Assembly: GCA_021767525.1 (NCBI GenBank)
Contig: JAASTF010000008.1
Span: 1-27,223 of the forward strand
DNA: 27,223 nucleotides
DNA from: Paracoccaceae bacterium
GTDB taxonomy: Bacteria > Pseudomonadota > Alphaproteobacteria > Rhodobacterales > Rhodobacteraceae
Direction: 5' to 3'
Both the position numbers and the translations under genes were made by a program. Positions 1 to 5,703 of the stretch are shown here, one piece after another (the stretch's first letter is position 1; each line of letters starts with the position of its first letter). The notes beneath the pieces are model-generated. The model worked only from the letters and a program-made list of their open reading frames with translations, ran no database searches and was not told the DNA's origin.

Positions 1-519
1 GATTTCTACCTCACCGACGCGATCGGCCGGGTCTGGCAATGCGGCACCTTCCAGGTCGATCCCAACCTGCCCGAGCGTCTGGGCGCCAGCTATATCGGGC
101 AGGATGGCGACAAGCACCGCCCCTTCATGCTGCACCGCGCCTGCCTGGGCAGTTTCGAGCGGTTCATCGGCATCCTGATCGAAAACTACGAGGGCAAGCT
201 GCCCTTCTGGCTGGCCCCGCGCCAGGTGGTCGTCGCCTCGATCACCTCCGAGGCGGATGAATACGTGGCCGAGGTCGTCTCGGCCCTCACCGCCGCCGGG
301 GTCCGGGCCGAGGCCGATATTCGGAACGAGAAAATCAACTACAAGGTCCGCGAACACTCGGTCGGCAAGGTGCCGGTGATCCTGGCCGTCGGTCACCGCG
401 AGGTCGAGGAACGCACCGTTTCCGTCCGCCGCCTGGGCGAGAAACAGACCAGCGTGCAGGGCCTGGATGATATCGTGGCCAGCCTTTCGGCCGATGCCAC
501 CCCGCCCGACCTGCGCTAA
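1..519 (+). CDS. thrS: Threonyl-tRNA synthetase, C-terminal part (5' truncated by window edge)
   Basis: The enzyme charges tRNA-Thr with threonine in the cytoplasm. The frame is open from base 1 and 172 residues are visible, so the N-terminal editing domains and most of the class II catalytic core lie upstream. The fragment begins in the last part of the catalytic core: WQCGTFQVDPNLPERLGASY is the region around class II motif 3, followed by HRPFMLHRACLGSFERFIGILIE (seen as GSFERFIGIL), typical of ThrRS. From about residue 62 the anticodon-binding domain follows (FWLAPRQVVV, then VILAVGHREVEERTVSVRR). The stop at 517-519 is followed 21 bases later by a strong hairpin. Recognition is firm from the diagnostic motifs, although most of the gene is outside the window. 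Confidence 0.96.
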   Translation, partial: DFYLTDAIGRVWQCGTFQVDPNLPERLGASYIGQDGDKHRPFMLHRACLGSFERFIGILIENYEGKLPFWLAPRQVVVASITSEADEYVAEVVSALTAAGVRAEADIRNEKINYKVREHSVGKVPVILAVGHREVEERTVSVRRLGEKQTSVQGLDDIVASLSADATPPDLR

Positions 520-540
520 GCGCGCTTGCACAGAACAGCC

Positions 541-568
541 AAACGGCCCGCCACTTTGCGGGCCGTTT
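541..568 (+). terminator. Rho-independent terminator of thrS
   Basis: A perfect 10-bp stem (AAACGGCCCG at 541-550, CGGGCCGTTT at 559-568) encloses an 8-base loop. A moderately T-rich stretch follows (cgttttgg at 571-578). It lies 21 bases after the thrS stop and insulates the downstream operon. Confidence 0.85.
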
Positions 569-574
569 CGCGTT

Positions 575-603
575 TTGGGCCCGTTTCATCCCTGACATAT
601 AGC
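575..603 (+). promoter_or_regulatory. Candidate sigma-70-type promoter for the buf operon
   Basis: TTGGGC at 575-580 and TATAGC at 598-603 are separated by exactly 17 bases, directly after the thrS terminator and reading towards bufA. If used, it would give a leader of roughly 290 bases. The match is visual only. An ECF sigma factor promoter closer to bufA is an equally reasonable possibility. Confidence 0.33.
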
Positions 604-899
604 TAACGAACCGCGTGATCGGGCCGTCGCCCGGCCGCCCAATCGCTGCGCGGCTGTAACATTCCCGCGCTGGAACCTTTCGCCCGCACCCGCGATTGTT
701 ACGACCGCTTGGCCCATTCCATTGAAATCATTGACTTTCTGCGCCTGCAAAATGTCACGCCGCGCCAACGGCGGCTGACAGGGGCGTGATGCACGCGCGC
801 GTGATTACCCTGCGGCAGGCTGTCGCGGCACGGTTGGATCACCGACGGCGCACACCGCCGCGGCCCGATTTTAGAACCCGAAACCTGAAAGGAAGTTCC
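604..899 (+). promoter_or_regulatory. Gene-free leader/control region upstream of bufA
   Basis: This stretch of about 296 bases has no convincing gene on either strand. It contains three same-strand copies of the heptamer GCGTGAT (613-619, 784-790, 799-805), the last two 15 bases apart. A 12-base perfect palindrome, CACGCGCGCGTG (792-803), overlaps the third copy. A small hairpin (CGGCG/CGCCG) lies around 846-860. The bufA ribosome binding site (AAAGGAAG, about 888-895) closes the region. These may be regulator sites for the buf operon, but no regulator is identified. Confidence 0.4.
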
Positions 900-1190
900 A
901 TGTCGACACCCCTCAAGACCGCCGCGCTGGTTGGCGCCGTCGCCACCGCCATCGCCGCCCACGGCACCGCTGCCAGCGCGATGGAAAAGGAAAAATGCTA
1001 TGGCGTCAGCCTGGCGGGCGAAAACGATTGCGCCGCCGGCCCCGGCACCACCTGCGCCGGCACCTCGACCGTCGATTACCAAGGCAACGCCTGGACGCTG
1101 GTCGATGCGGGCACCTGCGCCGAGATCGACCTGCCCGGCGACCGCATGGGCAGCCTGGAACCGCTGGATCGCGACCTGCCGCAAACCTGA
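900..1190 (+). CDS. bufA: Bufferin precursor peptide (DUF2282, BufA1-type RiPP precursor)
   Basis: This is a 96-residue exported precursor. A signal peptide (lysine at 6, hydrophobic 8-20) ends in a clear cleavage site (AASA|M, after residue 27), leaving a mature peptide of about 69 residues. It has four cysteines at 33, 44, 52 and 73, in contexts EKCYGVSLAG, NDCAAG, TTCAGTS and AGTCAEI, the pattern of DUF2282/BufA1 proteins. In characterised systems the MNIO enzyme BufB with BufC oxidises core cysteines to 5-thiooxazoles, and the secreted product binds copper; the C. metallidurans relative is the gold-induced gigP. The start at 900 is chosen because a strong AAAGGAAG site precedes it and the signal peptide begins there; an upstream in-frame ATG at 786 would add an arginine-rich tail unlike an export signal. 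It is followed by bufB, bufC and bufD in the canonical order. Confidence 0.9.
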   Translation: MSTPLKTAALVGAVATAIAAHGTAASAMEKEKCYGVSLAGENDCAAGPGTTCAGTSTVDYQGNAWTLVDAGTCAEIDLPGDRMGSLEPLDRDLPQT

Positions 1191-1205
1191 TCCTGCGATC
1201 AACCC

Positions 1206-1281
1206 CGTAGGGTGGGCAGTCCTGCCCATCCAACCCCATGCCCGTCAGCCACGTAGGGTGGACAGTCCTGCCCACCCAAAC
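1206..1281 (+). repeat. Tandem palindromic repeat pair between bufA and bufB
   Basis: Two near-identical units of about 28 bases lie at 1206-1234 and 1252-1281, both starting CGTAGGGTGG and sharing CAGTCCTGCCCA. Each folds into a hairpin: GGTGGGCAG/CTGCCCATC (1211-1219/1222-1230) and GGTGGACAG/CTGCCCACC (1257-1265/1268-1276), each with a 2-base formal loop and one imperfect pair. Units of this kind resemble dispersed REP-like elements. Their position in the only real gap of the operon could attenuate transcription or stabilise the bufA message, giving more precursor than enzyme. That role is inferred. Confidence 0.75.
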
Positions 1282-1295
1282 CAAGGAACGCCCGC

Positions 1296-2192
1296 ATGTT
1301 CGACGCATACACCGTCCCCCTGCCCGCCCGGCCCGGCGTCGGCTACAAGCCCCAGCATTACGCCGCGCTGATGCAAGATCCCGGCTCAGTTGGCTGGCTG
1401 GAAATCCATGCCGAGAATTACATGGGCGCGGGCGGCCGCCCCATCGCGCAGCTGCGCGAATTGTCGAACCGCTTTCCTGTATCCGTCCACGGTGTCGGTC
1501 TGTCGATCGGGGGCGAGGGACGGCTTGACCGCGATCACCTCTCCCGCCTGCGCGCCCTTTGCGACTGGCTGCAACCGGCCAGCTTTTCCGAACATCTGGC
1601 CTGGTCCACCCATGACAGCGCCTTTTTCAACGACCTGCTGCCACTCCCCTATACCAACGCCACGCTCACCCGCGTGTGCAGCCATATCGACCAGGTGCAG
1701 GACGTGCTGGGCCGGCCCATGCTCTTGGAAAACCCCTCCAGCTACCTCGCCTTTGCCGACAGCACCTGGGACGAGCCCGCGTTTCTGGCCGAGATCGCGC
1801 GCCGCACCGGCTGTGGCCTGCTGCTCGATGTGAACAACGTGTTCGTGTCGGCCACAAATCTGGGCTTCTCGCCCCAGAGCTATATCGACGCCTTCCCGCT
1901 GGCTGCGGTGGGCGAGGTGCATCTGGGCGGCCATGATGAAGACGCCGACGACCACGGCGCGCCCCTTCTGATCGACAGCCACGGGCGTCAGGTGGCCGAT
2001 CCGGTCTGGGCGCTGCTGGATTACACGCTGGCCCGGTCCGGCCCCCGTCCCCTGCTGATCGAGTGGGACACTGACGTGCCCGACTGGCCCGTTCTGCGGG
2101 CCGAGGCCGCGCGCGCCGCAGATGCATTGGCATATGCATCGGATGTGCATGAAATGTGCATGTCTTGTGACAGCCCGGAATTGGCCCGATGA
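1296..2192 (+). CDS. bufB: Bufferin-modifying enzyme, DUF692 multinuclear non-heme iron oxidative enzyme (MNIO)
   Basis: A 298-residue TIM-barrel protein of the DUF692/MNIO family. In bufferin systems this enzyme uses a di- or tri-iron centre and oxygen to convert cysteines of BufA into 5-thiooxazole rings. Likely metal ligands sit in the family motifs: H65 (VHGVG), E99/H100 (FSEHL), N146 (LENPSS), D178 (LLDVNN), H209/H213 (EVHLGGH) and E256 (LIEWD). The N-terminal GVGYKPQHY and WLEIHAENY are also typical. The start has AAGGAA upstream at about 1283-1287. The gene overlaps bufC by ATGA, suggesting translational coupling. The extreme C-terminus carries HEMCMSC (285-291), a possible metal-binding tail that I do not recall as a standard family feature. 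Confidence 0.93.
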   Translation: MFDAYTVPLPARPGVGYKPQHYAALMQDPGSVGWLEIHAENYMGAGGRPIAQLRELSNRFPVSVHGVGLSIGGEGRLDRDHLSRLRALCDWLQPASFSEHLAWSTHDSAFFNDLLPLPYTNATLTRVCSHIDQVQDVLGRPMLLENPSSYLAFADSTWDEPAFLAEIARRTGCGLLLDVNNVFVSATNLGFSPQSYIDAFPLAAVGEVHLGGHDEDADDHGAPLLIDSHGRQVADPVWALLDYTLARSGPRPLLIEWDTDVPDWPVLRAEAARAADALAYASDVHEMCMSCDSPELAR

Positions 2193-2944
2193 CCGGGCTG
2201 GTGGCCGACTTCCTGCCTGCCCTGCGCGACCCGGCCGCGCCGGTGCCGCGGGGCCTGCAAGACGGCTCGGGCCGCCCCGCCGGGCGGCGCTTCAACGTCT
2301 ATCGCAACAACGTGCTGGTATCGCTGATCGAGGCGCTGGAAGTCGGCTTTCCCGCCATCCGCAGCCTGCTGGGTGACGAAAATTTCCGCAACATCGCAAG
2401 GGGTTACGCGCAAACCCACCCGCCAAAGGGGCCGCTGATGATGCGCTATGGCCAGGGCTTTCCCGACTATCTGGCCGGGCTTCGCGCGCTGGCGCCACTG
2501 CCCTATCTGGCCGATGTGGCCCGGCTGGAACTGGCCCTGCGCGCCAGCTATCACGCCGCCGATCACATCGGCCTGACGGGCGACGATCTGGCCAAGATTC
2601 CGCCCGAAAACCTTGAAAATACAAGGCTTTACCTCGCACCTTCGGTGCAGACTCTGCGCAGCGCCCATCCCATCGCCGACATCCACCGCTTTGCCCTGAA
2701 CCCCACCAGCCCCAAGCCGCGTCCGGGCGCGCAGGACATCGCCGTGCTCCGCCCCGAATTTGACCCGTCCCCGCATATCCTGCCCCCCGGCGGCCACGCC
2801 TTTCTGACCGCGCTTACCGCCGGGCAACCCTTTGGAAACGCGGCGGAAATCGCCACAGCCGCCGCGCCCGAATTCGACCTGGCCGCGATGCTGGGGCTGC
2901 TGCTGGCCCAGAACGCCCTGATGAAGAAAGGCCCCCGAACATGA
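2189..2944 (+). CDS. bufC: Bufferin maturation partner (DUF2063, BufC)
   Basis: A 251-residue soluble protein with an N-terminal DUF2063 domain: RRFNVYRNNVLVSLIEAL at about 33-50, then FPAIRSLLGDENF and YLADVARLE. In known bufferin and related MNIO pathways the DUF2063 protein pairs with the DUF692 enzyme and helps it recognise the precursor; it is not itself a redox enzyme as far as is known. The start codon overlaps the bufB stop (ATGA at 2189-2192), and the 3' end overlaps bufD by four bases in the same way. This places the three genes on one coupled transcript. The C-terminal half (about 150-251) is more variable and no catalytic motif is visible. Confidence 0.9.
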   Translation: MTGLVADFLPALRDPAAPVPRGLQDGSGRPAGRRFNVYRNNVLVSLIEALEVGFPAIRSLLGDENFRNIARGYAQTHPPKGPLMMRYGQGFPDYLAGLRALAPLPYLADVARLELALRASYHAADHIGLTGDDLAKIPPENLENTRLYLAPSVQTLRSAHPIADIHRFALNPTSPKPRPGAQDIAVLRPEFDPSPHILPPGGHAFLTALTAGQPFGNAAEIATAAAPEFDLAAMLGLLLAQNALMKKGPRT

Positions 2945-3564
2945 CCGCATTGCTTGGCATCTACCATCGTCTGACCACTCCCTTGGCGCATCTTGACGGG
3001 CTTCTGCCGCTGCTCGCCCGCCTTCTATTCGCCGCGATCCTCGTGCCCTATTTCTGGGCCTCGGGCGTGACCAAGCTGGGCGATGGGATTTGGGGCATTT
3101 TCCAACCCTCCGTCGGCGCCTACGCGCAGATATTCCCCCGCGCGACCGAGGCGGTGACCTATGACATCAGCCAGCTTTCCGCGTGGCAGCACGCCGTTGT
3201 CCTGGCGGGCACCTGGGCCGAATTTCTGCTGCCTTTTCTGCTGCTTGTCGGGCTTTTCACCCGCGCGGCGGCGCTAGGGATGATCGGCTTCATCGTGGTA
3301 CAAAGCCTGACCGACCTGTACGGGCACGGCGGCATCGAACACGCCGCCACGCTGGGCGCCTGGTTCGATCGCGCGCCCGACGGCGTGATCCTGGATCAGC
3401 GCGCGCTGTGGGTTTTCTTGCTGCTCATCCCCGCGATCAAGGGCGCGGGCTTGCTGTCGCTCGATGCGATTGTGTTCAGAAATGCGCTTTCGGCTCGTCC
3501 GGCTTCCCGGCCGCCAGCGCCAGAACGCCACCCAGCAGGCAAAAGCCCAGCGGGAACATCGTGA
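2941..3564 (+). CDS. bufD: DoxX-family membrane protein of the bufferin operon
   Basis: A 207-residue integral membrane protein with about four hydrophobic segments (about 22-42, 80-105, 108-122 and 150-175). It has DoxX-type features: LLARLLFAAILVPYF near the N-terminus, the SGVTKL turn and the LPFLLLVGLFTR stretch. DoxX proteins are the usual fourth member of buf/gig operons (GigT in C. metallidurans). They are proposed to act in the membrane with the metal-related product, but the exact role is not established. Its ATG overlaps the bufC stop (ATGA). The last 25 or so residues are proline- and alanine-rich and lie on the 89-base overlap with the convergent gene on the other strand, so they may be poorly conserved. 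Confidence 0.88.
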   Translation: MTALLGIYHRLTTPLAHLDGLLPLLARLLFAAILVPYFWASGVTKLGDGIWGIFQPSVGAYAQIFPRATEAVTYDISQLSAWQHAVVLAGTWAEFLLPFLLLVGLFTRAAALGMIGFIVVQSLTDLYGHGGIEHAATLGAWFDRAPDGVILDQRALWVFLLLIPAIKGAGLLSLDAIVFRNALSARPASRPPAPERHPAGKSPAGTS

Positions 3565-3844
3565 AGACGGTAAACCCGAAGGCGGCATAAATCCCTGCCG
3601 CCGCCACCAGCATCAGCGCCCCACCCCACAGCGCCCGCACCTTTGCCATCGCGCCACCGGCAATGGCCAGAATGGGCGCGGCAAAGCTGACGATGCGGAT
3701 CAATTCGCGGTTGGCGACGGGGCCAAAAATCTCTTCGATCTCGGCATAGCGCGCGGCGGCCTCGGTATAGCCATAGCTGAAAAACCCGACCAGCATGGCG
3801 AAAAGCCCGCCGATGATCCCCAAAACCAATGCAGCGTTGCGCAT
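3476..3844 (-). CDS. Small integral membrane protein of unknown function
   Basis: A 122-residue protein with about four hydrophobic helices: ALVLGIIGGLFAMLVGFFSYGY at the N-terminus, IVSFAAPILAIAGGAMA near the middle, then LWGGALMLVAAAGIYAAFGF and MFPLGFCLLGGVLALAAG near the end. The acidic loop between the first two helices (about 31-48) is likely exposed. AAAGGGGG just upstream of the ATG at 3842-3844 supports the start. The gene converges on bufD and the two coding regions overlap by 89 bases, which is large but encodes tail residues on both sides. I do not recognise a specific family. It resembles small multi-helix membrane proteins annotated as hypothetical in Rhodobacteraceae. Confidence 0.75.
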   Translation of the reverse strand: MRNAALVLGIIGGLFAMLVGFFSYGYTEAAARYAEIEEIFGPVANRELIRIVSFAAPILAIAGGAMAKVRALWGGALMLVAAAGIYAAFGFTVFTMFPLGFCLLGGVLALAAGKPDEPKAHF

Positions 3845-3865
3845 CGCACCCCCCTTTGGCCGGCG

Positions 3866-4180
3866 TTACGTCAGCGCGGCCTGAACATCCTTGGTCCAGC
3901 CGAGATAGAGGCTGCCATCGTCGGTTTCAATCAAGGGCCTTTTCATCAGCGTCGGGTGTGACCTTAGCAACGCAAGCTCGGGCTGGTCGCGCGCGTCTTG
4001 CCCAAGATTTCGCCACGTGGTCGAGCGACGGTTCACAAGATCGGCACCAAACCGCGCATGGGCGCGGGCCAACATCTCGTCAGAAAGCGGCGTGGCGCGG
4101 ATATCCACGAATTCCGCGTCGGGCAATGATTTCAGCGCCTTACGGCACGAATCGCATGTTTTCAGGCCATAAATCTGCAT
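3866..4180 (-). CDS. ArsC/Spx-family thioredoxin-fold protein (YffB-like)
   Basis: A 104-residue protein of the arsenate-reductase-like ArsC family. It opens with MQIYGLKTCDSC, giving a CXXC pair at C9 and C12. Further family features are EFVDIRATPLS (about 28-38), NRRSTTWRNL (about 54-63) and LMKRPLIE (about 80-87), the last holding the RP turn of the thioredoxin fold. It probably acts in thiol or glutathione-dependent reduction, but members of this subgroup are mostly uncharacterised and true arsenate reductase activity should not be assumed. The start at 4180 is preferred over the in-frame ATG at 4192, because GAGAGG sits at good spacing before the former and nothing comparable precedes the latter. 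Confidence 0.85.
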   Translation of the reverse strand: MQIYGLKTCDSCRKALKSLPDAEFVDIRATPLSDEMLARAHARFGADLVNRRSTTWRNLGQDARDQPELALLRSHPTLMKRPLIETDDGSLYLGWTKDVQAALT

Positions 4181-4241
4181 TTCGCCTCTCATTTTCTACT
4201 CGCATGGGTGGCATTGCGCGGGCCGGCAGGTGCCGTAGGTT

Positions 4242-4388
4242 TTGCTTGAATTTTACAAAACTGCTGCAATCCTCAAAGGGCAAACTGGATTTCAGACTCC
4301 GCCTCGTGTCGATGCCGGACCCCTGAATACCGGCCTGCCCCGCCCGACGCTCGGCCGGGACCTATGACGACAGAAGGAGACACGGGAC
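4242..4388 (+). promoter_or_regulatory. Candidate promoter and long leader of the cold-shock gene
   Basis: TTGCTT (4242-4247) and TGCAAT (4265-4270) are 17 bases apart in a locally AT-rich patch. This would give a leader of about 110 bases, in line with the long structured leaders of cold-shock genes. A short hairpin (GCCGG 4314-4318, CCGGC 4330-4334) lies in the leader. The ribosome binding site AGAAGGAG sits around 4372-4379. The promoter match is weak and visual. Confidence 0.35.
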
Positions 4389-4595
4389 ATGCCCACCGGC
4401 ACCGTGAAATGGTTCAACACCACCAAAGGCTATGGTTTCATCGCCCCCGACGAAGGCGGCAAGGACGTGTTCGTGCACATCTCGGCCGTCGAACGCTCGG
4501 GCCTGACCGGTCTGGCCGACAACCAGAAGGTCGGGTTCGAATTGCAGGAAGGCCGCGATGGCCGTCAGATGGCGGGTGAGCTGACACTGCTTTGA
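4389..4595 (+). CDS. Cold-shock domain protein (CspA family)
   Basis: A 68-residue single cold-shock domain, the usual length of the family. Both RNA-binding motifs are intact: KGYGFI (RNP1, about 14-19) and VFVHIS (RNP2, about 28-33). The opening TGTVKWFN is diagnostic. Such proteins bind single-stranded RNA/DNA and melt RNA secondary structure during cold shock or growth changes. AAGGAG lies about 12 bases upstream of the ATG. It is likely monocistronic, with a GC-rich hairpin after the stop. Which of the several csp paralogues it is cannot be told from this window. Confidence 0.96.
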   Translation: MPTGTVKWFNTTKGYGFIAPDEGGKDVFVHISAVERSGLTGLADNQKVGFELQEGRDGRQMAGELTLL

Positions 4596-4613
4596 TCGCC
4601 GGCAGATCGGCGG

Positions 4614-4631
4614 GGGCGGCATGCGCCGCCC
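4614..4631. terminator. GC-rich hairpin after the csp gene
   Basis: A perfect 7-bp stem (GGGCGGC 4614-4620, GCCGCCC 4625-4631) encloses an ATGC loop. It lies 18 bases after the csp stop and 19 bases before the end of the convergent gene. It has no T-tract, so a terminator role for either strand is tentative. Confidence 0.4.
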
Positions 4632-4650
4632 TGCGCCCCCGCATCGCGGT

Positions 4651-4935
4651 TCACTGGCGATAGCACCCTTTTTCCCCGGCCGGGCATACCAGCCGCCCGC
4701 GCGACGCCGCCCGGTGGGTGCGCTTTGCCACCGGATGCGCCTGCATCTGTGCATAGGTCATCGACTGGTTCGGCTGGCCGCAACAGATCACGCCCCCCAT
4801 CACGATCGGCTGCAAGCCGCCAGGGCAGTAATTTTCCTTGGAGTGATACGGGTAAAGCTTGGCATCCATCGCCGAGGCTGGCATGGCCGCGGCCATCACC
4901 AGCGCGGCGGCGGCGAAAATACGTTTCAACGTCAT
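4651..4935 (-). CDS. Small exported cysteine-rich protein, unknown function
   Basis: A 94-residue protein. MTLKRIFAAAALVMAAAMPASA is a clear Sec signal peptide with cleavage after ASA (about residue 22). The mature part of about 72 residues has five cysteines, in NYCPGG, VICCGQ, LVCPAG and KGCYRQ at the C-terminus, which suggests disulfides or metal binding in the periplasm. The start is set at 4935 because the signal peptide begins there; a longer in-frame version from 5019 would bury it. I do not recognise the family. No partner gene is evident, and the neighbours are a cold-shock gene and a DUF2177 membrane protein. Confidence 0.72.
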   Translation of the reverse strand: MTLKRIFAAAALVMAAAMPASAMDAKLYPYHSKENYCPGGLQPIVMGGVICCGQPNQSMTYAQMQAHPVAKRTHRAASRGRLVCPAGEKGCYRQ

Positions 4936-5059
4936 CTGGGGCACCCCTGCAAAATCCGGCCAACGTGGCCAGGTGATCAATGCAGGCAGGCTATTGCGCA
5001 GCGCGGCGTCGGTCAACAATGCTTTGGGGTCGGTCGCGCCCGGGCCCCGACATACGGTG

Positions 5060-5467
5060 TCACGCGGGGCCCGTCAGGGCGCGCGTCACCAGCACACCGA
5101 CCAGCGCCGAGCCACCGGTCAGCGCCGCGCCCCATGTGGTATCTGCGAGAACCATCTGCCAATGCCAGTTCTTCATTACCGCGAAACTGGTGAATTCATA
5201 GGTGCCATAGGCCACAGCCCCCAACAGCGCGCCCATCCACAAAGCCTGCATCGGCGCGTCGGCGCGCAGGGCCGGTAGAGAGACGAACACCAGAACGCCC
5301 ACCACGTAGAACAGATAGAACAGGGCCGCAGCCACCAATTGCGGGCTGTCGCGCAGTTGATCGCCCAGATGCGTTTCGAACAGCGGGCGCATGACCTTGG
5401 TCAGCATCACGGCATCCACCGCCAAAAACACCACTGCCGTCACCACATATAGAATAAGGATTTGCAT
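5060..5467 (-). CDS. DUF2177-family membrane protein
   Basis: A 135-residue integral membrane protein with about four helices. It begins MQILILYVVTAVVFLAVDAVML, has LFYLFYVVGVLVFVSLPAL in the middle and ALLGAVAYGTYEFTSFAVMKNW followed by TTWGAALTGGSALVG. The GTYEFTSFA and WHWQMVLADTTWG motifs are characteristic of DUF2177. The function of the family is unknown. The ATG at 5465-5467 is preceded by AAAAGGCG; the longer in-frame start at 5536 lacks such a site and adds non-conserved residues. It is probably transcribed alone, as the mutase terminator lies just upstream. Confidence 0.85.
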   Translation of the reverse strand: MQILILYVVTAVVFLAVDAVMLTKVMRPLFETHLGDQLRDSPQLVAAALFYLFYVVGVLVFVSLPALRADAPMQALWMGALLGAVAYGTYEFTSFAVMKNWHWQMVLADTTWGAALTGGSALVGVLVTRALTGPA

Positions 5468-5531
5468 CGATACGCCTTTTTGCCTGTCCACAAGGTAATA
5501 CGCGACCGGGCGTGCCGCGGATCCATATAAG

Positions 5532-5571
5532 CGCAAAGAAAAACCCGCCGCGCATCTCTGCGGGCGGGTTT
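5532..5571 (-). terminator. Rho-independent terminator of the mutase transcript
   Basis: Read on the minus strand, the stem AAACCCGCC/GGCGGGTTT (paired bases 5563-5571 and 5541-5549) is followed by TTTTTCTTTG. It lies about 130 bases after the mutase stop. This is one of the two clearest intrinsic terminators on the minus strand in this window. Confidence 0.85.
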
Positions 5572-5703
5572 ATACAATCATACCGGCAGCTTGGTCGCAC
5601 ACACTCGCGCCGAAGCCGCTGCTTTTCTATACCTAGCGACGGACGCAAAAACAATCACCGGGAGAAACCCTGAAAATTTCCCCCGGACCGCGTGTGCAGG
5701 ATC

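Noticed and set aside
656..702. GTAAC/GTTAC inverted pair, considered as a SigF-type ECF promoter for bufA
   Set aside because: The reported Caulobacter motif as I recall it is GTAACC-N16-CGAA. On the plus strand no CGAA follows at the right distance. The nearest match (GTAACA-N14-CGAA) points to the minus strand, away from bufA.
786..899. Longer bufA start at 786
   Set aside because: It adds 38 arginine-rich residues before a normal signal peptide, which would block export. The start at 900 has a much better ribosome binding site.
2021..2950. A 309-codon minus-strand frame opposite bufC and the end of bufB
   Set aside because: It crosses the coupled bufB-bufC junction in antisense, and DUF692/DUF2063 motifs support the plus strand.
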